Source: Ypsolopha sequella (taxonomy: Eukaryota; Arthropoda; Insecta; Lepidoptera; Ypsolophidae). Taken from it: 64,000 nt of DNA. Shown piece by piece: positions 24,520 to 37,100 of the stretch. The notes under the pieces were generated by a model. That model had not been told where the DNA came from and ran no database searches. It worked only from the letters and a program-made list of their open reading frames with translations. Position numbers and translations under genes: made by a program. The stretch's first letter is position 1. Every line of letters starts with the position of its first letter. Location of the stretch: positions 9,920,001 to 9,984,000 of the forward strand of contig OW203991.1 in assembly GCA_934047225.1 (NCBI GenBank). Direction: 5' to 3'.

Positions 24520-27500
24520 GATTATTATTAATGTAATGACAATTATAATGAACAATGTCTATTTATTTTAATTAAGATACTCAACTGATGCCGGGTCCAG
24601 GTCGGACCCGAAATATATCTTGAGATTTAATTATATTTGTATATCCTATTTATCAGTATATTTATATCTTTTAAAAAAACTTTAAAAGCTGTTATAGCGT
24701 ATATAATTTTAAAAAATGTATTCACTTTAGTAAAAGTAGTCTTGAACAAAAAAAAAAGAAATTAAATAATTCTATTTCGTCTTTAGATTTGAGATTAAAC
24801 TATTTTTACTCAGATGCAAAAACAAAAAAAATGTGTTAAAGTGTTTAAAAACTATCGCAAACGAGATTAAATTTTGGCCTCAAGTAGACCTGAACTCTAT
24901 TTATTGTAATTATTGTTTTTAATTAGCCTGCTCTGAACCGTGGCTGTTACAGCAACCAAAATATATATCACGCGGTGTCAGAAAACTGAGTTTTCGTTAA
25001 ATATCTCGGCTAATTGTTACAATAAAGTTATATAAAGTTAATATAAAATTGGTAGGTACTATTCAAACAAAACATTTTGTAAAGAAAATACCAACTAAAT
25101 TGAAAATAGATATTCGAGAGAAAATCAATGAGAAATCCAAAATAGAAAGTTACAAAAGATTTTATTTACAGCAAATAAATTAATCAATTGACAGGGTTTG
25201 TTCAAACTTACTTCATAAACCTTCAAAAAACGTAGGTATATATATTTTTTATGACTATCGATATCCGGATTATTGCATCAAAACCACTCAAAGTCTGTCA
25301 TTTTATTTCTATTTGCGTCACCAAATTCTTTGCTGAATAATGTAAGCTAATCTTACATCAATATATAAATATCAAAAGAAACCTAAAATACTTACAAAGA
25401 ACATTCAAAGTCAGCGGTTCGCTCAGCGCGCTACCTTCGCTGTTCCTCGCCCTGCATCGGTACCTTGAAGAGTGATGCCTCCTTAATCCTCGAAGGATCA
25501 GCTTGGTGCCTTCCACTGATATGCCACCAATTGGGTCGTCATAGATTAGATGGTCCTGCGATACAAATGACATTTAAAAAAAACCTTTTACCACGCTGGA
25601 TGGAAAACGTCGATAAGACCTAGAAATTGGGAGAGTGACAGCAGGCGAGGTGTTAATCTTTCCAGGGACTTTCGCGAAAATCTACTAATATCGGAAAGCA
25701 GACAAATTACTGTTACTACTTAACTGCATATAGCCCCTCCCCCGGTTTCAAGCAAGAAAATTCATCTCATATCAATTTAATAATTTGACTACACCATCTA
25801 AAAAATGAACAGTGACCTAAAATATGTGTTTTATTAAATATTTAACTCTTGAAACATAACATTGAATAAAAAACTAAACTAATTATATACTAAAATAACT
25901 TTACAATAACATGTACATCTAAAATAAATAAATAAGCCCTGTAACATTATATAAAATAATATAATATACTATCTTAACCGTTGCCATTGGGTGGGGTGTC
26001 CAAAAAACTGGCAGCATTACCCCGCTGGATCGCTAGACTGATACTCTGCCGAGGTAAGGTCCAGCCCTTGGGTCACCAGAGGCGTCAACCAAACGCGCCG
26101 GCAGTTCTTTGAACAGACGCCGTGCGCCCGACCTCTACGGCCCCAGGGTTTTAACACCGAACGGCGTAAATATATAGCCTACAATTAAATTAATTAATCC
26201 AAAGATTATGTGCGAGAAATGTTTGTCGAGTCTCGAGTAATTTATTTATTTATTTATTATTTATTTTATTGCGAAAACAAACAGTCACACAGAAACATAA
26301 TACAGCAAGTTATCCTAACAATTGAATCGACCTACAGTTTTCCGAATTTACATATATGTGATATAAATTTTAAAACTAAAATAATCTAAATTAAGTAAAG
26401 GAAAATAATAATAATAAAGTTACTTTTATTAAAGCCTGAAACATTTTCTTTTTGAATATATTTAATGTGTTACAGAAAATATCAACATCAACATCAACTA
26501 GCCTGTTATTATAAAGTTAACATGTACGTCTGAAAAAACGATTCTGACCATAAGATGTGCGGTTAGTGGATAAGGAAAATAGCTCTTTTTTGCATGATGT
26601 CCTACGAAGAATTTTAAAGTTTATTTTACCCAACAATGATGAGTAATCAACGTAATTATTGAGAATTTCGTAAAGGAAAATGAGGTTAATAAAATCTCGG
26701 CGACGCTCGAGAGATGTAACTTTGTGTCTTTCAACTGCATTAGCGTAATCAGAAAAATAGTTAATTGTACGGTAGGCAAGGCTTTTTAGAAATTTAATCT
26801 GAATTGATTCGATTCGATTATTTAGTAAATAAAATATTTAAAAAATATAATTATTTACCGTTCATTTGGAATTTGCTACGATACTTTGTAAACTAGATCC
26901 TAACTAATACAAGCTCTGCCTGCTACGCGCCGTAGCGTAAGCTTCCTTAGCGACAGAGCAGACTTATTCTCTTTTGAAAGAGCTTTGCGCCTGGTCGACG
27001 ACTCGACAAAATGGCTAATGCATTTGTCAATAAGCTTTGGATTATTTAATTTTAATTTTAGGCTATATATTTACGCCGTTCGGTGTCGAAGCCCTGGTGC
27101 CGTGGAGGTCGGGCGCACGGCGGCGTCTGTTTAAAGAACTGTCGGCTTGTTTTGTTGACGCCTCAGGTGACCCAAGGGCTAAATAATATTTACGAGTATT
27201 TAGTTGTTTTATGTTTCATTTTGAGTTCGAAATATCTATACAAAGTTGCGGCTAGCACTATAAAGGTTTCTTTTGGTATGGAAATGAAAATAGGATGGCT
27301 ATTTGATATGGACATTGATTGCATTCTTTGTGAATACTAGTCCCCAGACTACTGCAAAAATATTGGCACTTTTGGAGAAACTTTCGCTCAATAGAAATAA
27401 TTATTGAAATGAGGTCTTCAAACACACCTTTGCTCCTCGTTTGACAAAGAACTCCAACATATTTTATTGGATGGGTATTTATAAGTTTTAAGAAATTCTA

Positions 27501-30500
27501 GATTTAGGTTAAATAAAATTTGGCAAGCTATTTTAGTTTTTTATATAAATAAAAACCTTCTTTTTATCTTTGACTTAGACTGTGCGTTTTACCGCTTAGA
27601 ATGACAGCGACTTAAAAAATCACCAAATACAAAATAATAACTTCTAACATACATAATTCATAGCACCACCTATATTTTTAATTGTTGATTAATACATAGT
27701 TTCATAATTAACTTACCAAGAAATCCTAAAATATTCTACAAAATTAATTAATGAGTGAGGAAACGTTTCAATGGCTTTTAACATGTTAATCATTATTGTA
27801 ATCAACGATCTGCCGCAAAATGTAATAAAAGCAGCACCTTTTAATATATGAGATAATAAAAAGAGTGTTTTTTTTTTTGTTGTTTCGATTTTCGAGTTTT
27901 GGTAGCTCAGCTCTATTGTTAAACCGCAATTAATTTATTAAGTACTAACTTCTGCCCGCGGCTTCGGCTGTGTGGCCTACAGGAAACAAATGACATATTT
28001 TTATATGCTTTTATGTTTAATTTGATAATAAATATTTTTACGAAATGAGAATGATGAAATGAATATATAGACTTTTATGAATATTATAGTAGAAATTAAA
28101 TAAAAAAGAAAACTTTCGATATATCTTTCGACCCACTTGGGGTCGTCGTCAGTAGAATGTTTAATTGTTATACTAAAATTAACTTGAAATTGGTGAGATT
28201 TATTGTGAAATCCATCGCTTTGAATACTCTAATTATTATTAGAGTGCATTACTGTAAAAAGGACGCCCCAGGAATGGAAATAATAGCTAATTTCGATAAT
28301 TGATTAACTTTTTATTATAAAAAGTAATTGCCACAGTCTTCGTTGTTTGATAATTGGTAGGTGTTTGTTGTGTGTGTTCGACAGGTAAAGATGAAAAATA
28401 CAATCGACAGCTGTCAACTAAAAGGCAGCTGTGTTTACACTTCGTTACTTTAAACAAACATTAAACAATTACAAACTTGCAATCAATCAGAAACAAAATT
28501 AAAAACACAAATATTTTTGAAAAAATTCCTCGGTCCAGGATTTGAACCTGCAAACTCCTGCTTACATGACAGGCATGCTACCGACTGCGCTACGGCGGTT
28601 CATACTGGAACGACGAATTTGTTTCCCTAATTGTCAAAATAGGCGTATTTGATGTATCTATAATATATATTGCACATTTTTTTTTATTATTCTATTAACC
28701 TTTTATTATGCTTTAAAACTAATGTGTAGAACACTATTACAATATTTCGTTTTAGTCAAGGTCATGGCTCGGAAACACTTTAAAAAAAAACAAACTCGTT
28801 AAATAATATTTTAACTTGTCCTTGCAATATTTACGACAAGTATTTATATTCATATTCTTTATTGTACACAAAAAAACATATTATTTGCACATTGTACTTA
28901 GAGATAGTGAAAGTGAAAGTGAAAAGTATTTATTTGATTAAAAAAAGAAACACACGAACAGAAAAAAAAATTAAATAAATGGGCAAAAAGGGCCAAACTC
29001 AGCAAATGCTGCTAGTTGCAAGCAACTGAAAGCGCTAGTTTTCAGTTTGTCGCCTATATACTTGATAGCATGTATATAGGCGAGCTTATCTCTAAAAAGA
29101 GATTTTCCAGTAAACCCAGATTGATAAATAGAAGTCATAATAAAAAGTAGACATACGTTAATATACTTACACCCTATGATTATAAATAACTACAATATAC
29201 CTACATAAATAATAATTTAGTAACCATTTGAACAATAAACATATTTACTTGTGTACATAATATTTACAATAAATAAACATTATATAATTGCAGTCTAGAA
29301 ACGAAGAAAGAAAAGTAAATCTGGATGTGAGGAGCTCTGAACTGGGATTCGAACCCAGTACCTCTCGCTGGAATTGCAAATATAATTGTAGTATGGGAAA
29401 GTACATCGGTAAATTCACGAGTTGTGTTGAGACCTGGATAGCTCAGTGGTTAGAGCAATCGCCCGGTAAGCGAGGGGTCCCGGGTTCGAATTCCGGTTCA
29501 GAGCTCCTCACATCCAGATTAACTTTTCTTTCTGCGTTTCTATACTGCAATGATATAATGTTAATTTATATCTCCTTGCGATGGATAAATCGCCAAGTGT
29601 TCAAACATAGAAATTTATTTTTGTCATAGTTAAAATAAATAAGATAAAAATACATTGACAACAACAGTTAAAATAAATATTGTGCTATCTACAAAGATAC
29701 TCATGAAAGTATCTACAATGCCTATGCATTTAAAGTTAGTAAGGACAAGTAAAATATATGTATATACTCGTATTTGATCTCGTATGTTTCTTTCGGAAAT
29801 GTATTCAGAATTATTAATAGAATATATGGCTTCAATAATTTGTTACCTGTCTATTTGTAGCCAGTATAGTATAGTACAATGCCATATTTTCTAAAATAGA
29901 TCAATCTGTATTCGAATGTTTAGGAAGAAAATATTTATTCGGAAATTCTAGTTTTCTATCTAGTAACTGAAATTCATCGGTGCATGAAACTGCAAAATAT
30001 GCTTCTAAATTTTGCCGTGCAAGCTGACGTCGGATAGATACAGAATGTGTCGGTTTTAGGAGTCCGTCTGTAGAACGGAACCCTGACAGGATAACTCGGT
30101 TTTCAGTCTGCTTCATACAAAGTTTCTTACATAATATGATTTGTTTCCGATTTGTGTAGGAGAGAATAGTATATGTTAGGGTTCAGTAGTACAACGTCTG
30201 AAGGTACCACTCTGCGGAGGCTCTATTGTTATGGGTCTGTTAGTCTTATCTGTATACATAACATTTACAAGTAGGTATGTCATAGCCACATGTTGTTTAT
30301 CGTAACTTATGAAATTATTTGTATATCTTTACTTTATATATGGTTACTTGAAGTATAAAGATTAGACTGCACCGGGGCGGCGCGGAAGCGAAGGCGCGGC
30401 GCGGCAAAATATGTTACGCCAGGGCCACAGCTTCAGGCTTCTGGCAGCACTTCTTGCCGTGCTCCCAGGCGGTTTTTGTGACGGTCTTTGCCCTGCCACG

Positions 30501-33500
30501 ACACCCGTCGGCGCCTTCCACCGCATCGCTCGCTCAAAGCGCTCGACACTAGGTTCGTCCTGTGCGCTCGATCACTGTTTCAACCGCCCACCTCCCGCAC
30601 ACCACCGTCCCGAAAGCGCAAATCACTCGAAGCCGAACAAGACGCGCGAGTGGCGACCCATTGCTGGCTCTATACAACTTTAAAGGAAAAAAAAAACCGG
30701 CCAAGTGCGTGTTGGGCCACGCGCAGTGAAGGGTTCCGTACTTGCCCTGCACAATATGCGGACTTTTTCTTTTTATAAGTTTGTCGACTAATACAGATCG
30801 CGCCAAAATTCTAATACGCTCGGAAGTTCGCTCGGAAGTTCCTCTTCCCAAGAACGGCCCATACATTTTGTTCCTGCTGATGCGAACCGCCCCGTGTTTA
30901 GAGGGGACTAAAAGTTTGGCGCGATCTGTACTTGTTAACTTGTAAAGCCTACTTAGCTGTGATAGTTTATAACACCGCTAGAGAGCCAATCAACAACAGA
31001 TACGAGAAATGAGTCCCGAACTTATTTCTTAAGCCACGCCCCGTTTTTCCTGATTAGCCTTCAAGGCAGCATTACCGGAACGACGCACGACGACGAACGA
31101 GTTTCATGAACAAGTATTTTTCTTCTCATTTTTCAAGAAACTGTTATTTGAAAAATATTTTTGATGGTCGTAAATAAAGTACTGTGTGCAACTAAACATA
31201 ATTAGACATTGGGACATTCGTGCAAAACTATTACGAAACTCACTTAATTGGTTTTGTAAACAAGCACTCGTGTCCCAATGTCTCAAATTATGTTACAGTT
31301 ACACAAAATACTATTGTACAGAAAAAATAAAGCTAGTAAAACATTTTGGAATTTTTTTTTAAAAATAAGTTGCCATTTTTTGGAAATACGAGCAATTGCT
31401 CCACCAAAAGTTAACATCACTTTAACAATAGTAAAATAAAACAATATTGCAATTCAGATCATAGCTTAAATCGTTAAGTAAAATATGTACACAAGAGATT
31501 CTCCTTAAGTAATATTAAGGGTACGGAACCCTCGACCTGAGGATCTAACGCACACTGGACTGTTTTATTTTCGATTGAAAGGCGAAAAATTTAGTGTCAG
31601 TTACTACGGGAAAGAATCGATGAGGCCGTCCAATAACGTGCGCTGAATTTTTTTTGTACCACTTCAAAAAAAGAAGGTTGCCGAACCGTAGTATGTTTTT
31701 GCCCATAATTTTGCCTGAAAGTCAACGGAAAAGCCAAAAACGGTCCCATAATTCGCTCTTTATTATCCTACACTGAGTTGGCTTCGAGTCAATGGACATT
31801 TTTGGGACATTTCAACGCGTGAATCGTATAAAGGAAGAGCCGCCATGCTTTTTATAGCGCCCTGACCGCGACCACTACTACCTATGTTTTTTACAAAAAA
31901 AGGAGTGCTTTTTACTGAAGATAAACAAATAACTTGGCTAAGTGAGAGTTGGACTCGCGCACAAAGGGTTCCGTATCACACAATACGGGTATTGAACCCT
32001 AAAACATGCTAAATTTTAACAATAAAAACGTCATAGCAACATTAAGGCGGCACAAACAAGCCGCTAAAATGGTAGCGCCTGACGAACAATTCGTGATTCT
32101 GCTGAGTACGGAACCCTACTTGACCGCTTTATTTTTTACGTAATCAGTAATCAATCACCTATTAATTACCATAATTTTTTTCACATGATCCGGTCCTTAA
32201 GTTTCGAACATAAAGGGGGACGGGACGGGAGATGATAACGTAAAAAGTTACCAATTTTTTCGAGGTTTTTAGCGTTCCGTAAAATGAAAAAACGGAACCC
32301 TTATAGGATCACTTTGTTGTCCATCTGTCTGTCTGTCTGTCACGACCCTTTTGCTAGAGCCCCGTTTGAGATATCAAGTTGAATCTGATACCCCTTACAG
32401 AATTCTGGCCTCATGCTGCTGTAAAAAATCAGGCTTTTAGCTCGACACGAAAAAAAGTTATTTTAATTACTTTACATGTCATAATCACTTTTATACGAAT
32501 TGTTGACTCTTGCAAAATTACAAATATTCAATTATTTAGTAAGTTATAAATAACCAACTTAATTAGACCCTTTAGAAACAAAGAGTTTAATAAATCGTAT
32601 GTTTCAAATAAAGTTGGTCATTCATATCTGCAGGTGTATAAATTTATTAAACATGTTTGTAGGTTCCGAAACCATATTGTGTGGTGATACCTTTATGCGC
32701 GAGTCTGACTTGCACTTGACTGTTTTTTTTTGTATGGGACACGTATTCTGTAAAAATTTCAACTGACTACCTAGACAGACGGACGGATGGACAGACAGAC
32801 ATACAGAGGAGGCTTGATAATAGAACCCCGTTTCTGGTTTGTAATGCACTCTAATAATATCTTTTTCACTTTTAACTTCTTAACAAGAAAAACAAAGTAA
32901 GTTGTGCACTTTGTACCGAACGACTGACGTTTAACCTTAAGTGTACCTTGACTTCGCAGACGATAATAGGCTTTCCCTTTTAATCAGACAGCTAATCTTG
33001 TATTAAGTTTTGTTCAACTAATTAAGTGTAATAAAATCTAATACGTAACCAGTCTAACAAGATAAGTTTTCCAATAGAGGTGAAAGTGTCTGTTAAATAT
33101 TTTTGAAACCTAATTTTAATAAAGTTTTATTCCCGTACTATGTAAGTATTTACGTGTAGACTCTAAAATATCTGAGGCATTTGCATATTATTTAAGTAAA
33201 AACTTTATTCAAATAATTATCCTTTAAGTACCATATTTGTAGATAGCTAAGGGCCTGTAAGACCTCTGTTAGTTATTTTTCAACATTGGCTCTTATTGAA
33301 CCGACTTATGGTTCATAATGCTGTTTATTAAGCACGCGTTTGAAATTCTGAACAAATTCTGAAAATATTTTGTATGAGAAGTTGTGGTTTCTCTCGTAAG
33401 CCGCAAGGGGCGCTGTGCAATTTCTCATATAATATATTTTACGCGACCGTTAACGTGTATCGAGTGCAAAACTCATGGTAGGCCTAACAGGTATATACGA

Positions 33501-34159
33501 GATGCAAACATAGAAGTTACACTGCAAAAAAATTATCAAGTGTTTCAAGAAAATACTAATTCACACATATTTTTTGAAAATGGTCTAATATCGTAAAAAA
33601 AATCGCAAGAAAGAACACGAAAACCCTTTTGCATCTCAAAATGCTTAATATTTTGAGCGGCAACTATTATATCTTTATAAACCAACCTTTATTATTTCCC
33701 TGTGTTTTCCCCATACTATTATTTATTACATAAAACTATTAATTGGAGATTATTTAATTACTTATGTAACATTAAAACCGACCTGTACCTGTAATAAGTG
33801 TATGTTATACCATAAATAAATATATTTCATTTCATTTCATTTCATTTCACTAATCATACTCCTAATGAGATTTTACAATGTATTTTATTTTGTTGCTAAT
33901 AAAGCCGATTCTGAAAGCTTTAATTTTAGTTAAAATTTACATTGCAAAATAGTCCTTAGGTTTTAGGAACTGAAGTTAAATAACTTTGGAAAACTTTAAG
34001 TTTTGACAGCATTATAACTAAAATTAAAGCCTTCAGATTTGGCTTTAATATGTCAATGCTAACTAGGCCTGTAGAAAGGCGCTGGAGGACATAACTCAGT
34101 TTTTCGTCTACCTTGGTCTCCAACGCTACGCAAAATATAAAAATGTTTATAAATATATA

Positions 34160-34191
<32 letters not shown>

Positions 34192-37100
34192 TTTATCTTA
34201 TATATAAAAAAATATAAATAAAATATTAAATACGCTTTATACGTAGACTTGAATTAGTGTGTAATATGTTACTTGTTAAAGTAAATAGTTTTTAATATAA
34301 CAACATTTCAACATTTTCAACCTTTATTCATCATATTTTATTTCAGCTTCTCACTACGACTTGCGTTTAATAGTAATTTGAAACTAAAAAGTTGAGATAA
34401 CGATCCTTAGATCCAATAGGACTGGCTGCCAGTTATCAGCGAGGTTAAAGACGTCTTGTTTTGTCAAAGAGGGTAAAAATAATATTGTAGCGTAGGTTGA
34501 AGTTGCGGCTGCCAAGAAACTCACCTCTTTATAAAACGTAAAGTTGGACGGTGGAGGTACAGCATCGGCTGAACAGAGAAGTTCTGCATTTTCATCTTCT
34601 CGAAGAAGACGTGGTTCTTTCGGCTCTGTCAAAGATATTTGAGCTACAGGTGGGTCTGCAACAAAAAAAACATAAGCTGAAACTGAGCTCGTAGCAGAGC
34701 AATTCTCTTTCAGATACCGTGCCCGGCTGTCTTCTGCCAGTTCTGATGGTTTTGACTATAGCACAGTATTTTGCATAGTCTCAGCGAAAGCTTTCTCTTG
34801 CCTTAAATACGCAGGTTTTAAAGTGAGTTCATCTGTTTTAAGGGTTCTGTACCCAAAGGGCAAAACGGAGTCATATTAATGTCACTCTGGTGTCTGTCAC
34901 TCTGTCTGTCTGTCCGTCGGTCCACATGTCAAGGATCTCTTGTTCGTAGACGGAATGATTAACAGATATAAAAGTTTGATATTTTGAGTAAAATGTTAAT
35001 CCAAAACCGAATTTTATGTTGAAAAAATTTAATGAGTTATTTTTCGGTGGGGGGTCCCCATATATAGAAAGAAGACAATTTTTTTTTTCTTACCCTGGCA
35101 TGTGGGTTGTCGTTGTTTAGAGCTCATTGAGGAGAGTACAAATACTTAACAACAAACACGTCAAAAACTAATCTTGGTAAAATCTTTGAAAGTTAGGAAT
35201 TTGGAATTTCTGTATATTATGTGACATATACTGTAAAAAGTACAGTATACAAGGCGTTCCACGGCTATGCCACATCGAGGGCAATTATCTTAAATATTGT
35301 TGATTAATTTTTAATTTAAAAAACAATTTAAACTGCATTCATAGATTTTTAAATAGTTACATGGTTGAACCAGGAATCGAACCTGCTACACGAGAAAAAT
35401 TTATTAATTTTGTATTTAAAAATGTTGAAATTCATCGCATTCCTTTTATTCCTGACACTATAATGTTAAGCAAAAAATAATCTTTATCATGAAGCCTTTC
35501 GATCGGTATGATAAAGCCACAGGGTCATTATTTTTCTCATGTAACGGGATCGATTCCCGGTTCAACCATGTAAATATTAAAAAAAAATCTATAAATGCAG
35601 TTAAATTTTTCTTTAATTCAAATAATGTCTTCTTTGAGTAAAATGTTCCATCTACAATATTTAAGATACTTTCCCTCCATGTGTTCCCAACCAACAAATA
35701 CTCAAAACACCAATTTATAATGTAGTTTTTGGGTTACGTACCCGAATACTTAAACTACATAATTTTGCAGTTTTCTTTTACACGTTTTGTAGGTATAAGG
35801 TTGTAATTTTTGTTCAAATTATTTAAGTCTATTTAAATGGTCATTCGCACTTGACCGGTATTTATATTTATGATGTCACTCACTGTAATTTCAATGATAT
35901 TAATTAATTAAGGAAATCTATAACTACAGGCTGTTTACTGACTTTTAAAACCACAATCTTTTAATTTTTTCTCAAGTACATGGTAAAATTAATTTGTCAG
36001 TCGTTCGGTACAAAGTTCACAGCTTAATTTTGTTTTTTTTTTTTTTGCTAAGAAGTTAAAAGTGAAGAAGATATTGGTTTGTGGCAATTCACGCCAATAG
36101 TTCAGTATAAGTTAGGTTTATGAATCAACAGCTTGAAATTTAATGTACAATTGGCAATGATTTTGTCGAAACAAACTTAAAACAGCATTTTAAGCTGGTT
36201 TGGACAAAATTGTGCATTTTATTTCAAACTGAATAAAAGAACGAAAGAAAATAAATTTGTTGGCGCGTTTACAAAAAAAAGAACTTAAAGCTAACACAGT
36301 AGAAAAGGTTTACTTAAGTAGGGAGTAATCTATATATAAAAATAACAACACGACAAAAGGATGTAGCTCAGCTATGTGCCATCCAAAACATGCTTTGGTT
36401 GGCGCTGGTTTTCAGCTATTAATCAACAGTTTTAAACTTTTGGTGTGAATTGCCACAGACCAATATCTTTTTCACTTAACTTTCAAGAAAAACAAAGTTA
36501 AGTTGTGCACTTTGTACCGAGTGACTGATGTTTAGCCTTCAAATTATTGAATATTTAGCAATGAAAGACTAATTGAACGTTTAGATACCCTCATCTGACA
36601 GTGTGTAGACGCCTACATATAGGAAACGGATCTACGTCGTATATTTTCTCTCTTGTAAAACGAAATTTTGCGCAACTCACAAGTGCTCAATAAAACTGTA
36701 AGTATATTCCCGGAATCCTGTGTTTTCCTTTTGAAGTTTAAAATTCCTGTTATTTAAAATGTATTACATATACAATAGAACTTTATTAACACATTCTTAC
36801 TATAAATCTTCTTTATGCTTGTATAAATACGACCGAAACTTTAAGCTTTTTATCTTTCAGCACAATACTCTTGAAAATTAACTCATAATTTACTCCCGAA
36901 AACTTTAAACTTACGAATGTAAGTCTCAACAAACTAAGTTAGGGTAACTTATGAATAAAATGTAAACAAGCGAGGAGATGATTCTCGAATCTTTTGTTAC
37001 ATATTTATTATTACTTAGGTTAATCTTAAAACTATAGTTTTAACCAAAATACAATGTTTTTACAATGTTATTATCGAAACAACGAATAATTGTTACACAG

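Larger units (their letters stand above)
25556..34524 (-). other. Intron between the two Ig4 exons (9.0 kb)
   Basis: Filled with the retroelement pieces at 25975-27190, tRNA-like elements (28529-28604 and 29283-29562), a GC-rich island (30362-30660), small MITEs (30792-30930 and 33900-34048), repeat copies (31930-32290), a (TTTCA)n tract at about 33825-33849 and a (TA)n tract at about 34163-34193. No host exon between the two halves of Ig4 is needed or seen. Confidence 0.6.

Noticed and set aside
24286..24555. Open frames with long poly-His (+) and poly-Met (-)
   Set aside because: They are translations of the (CAT)n microsatellite, not genes.
28529..28604. Functional tRNA-Met gene
   Set aside because: The anticodon stem has a mismatch and the acceptor arm does not close; treated as SINE-like.
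29431..29503. Functional tRNA-Thr(GGT) gene
   Set aside because: U33 is C, the acceptor stem is mismatched and a repeat tail found elsewhere follows directly; a tRNA-derived SINE fits better.
30411..30683. Secreted protein gene (MLRQGHSF... frame)
   Set aside because: Overlapping frames on both strands, no splice context, no recognised domain; expected from high GC.
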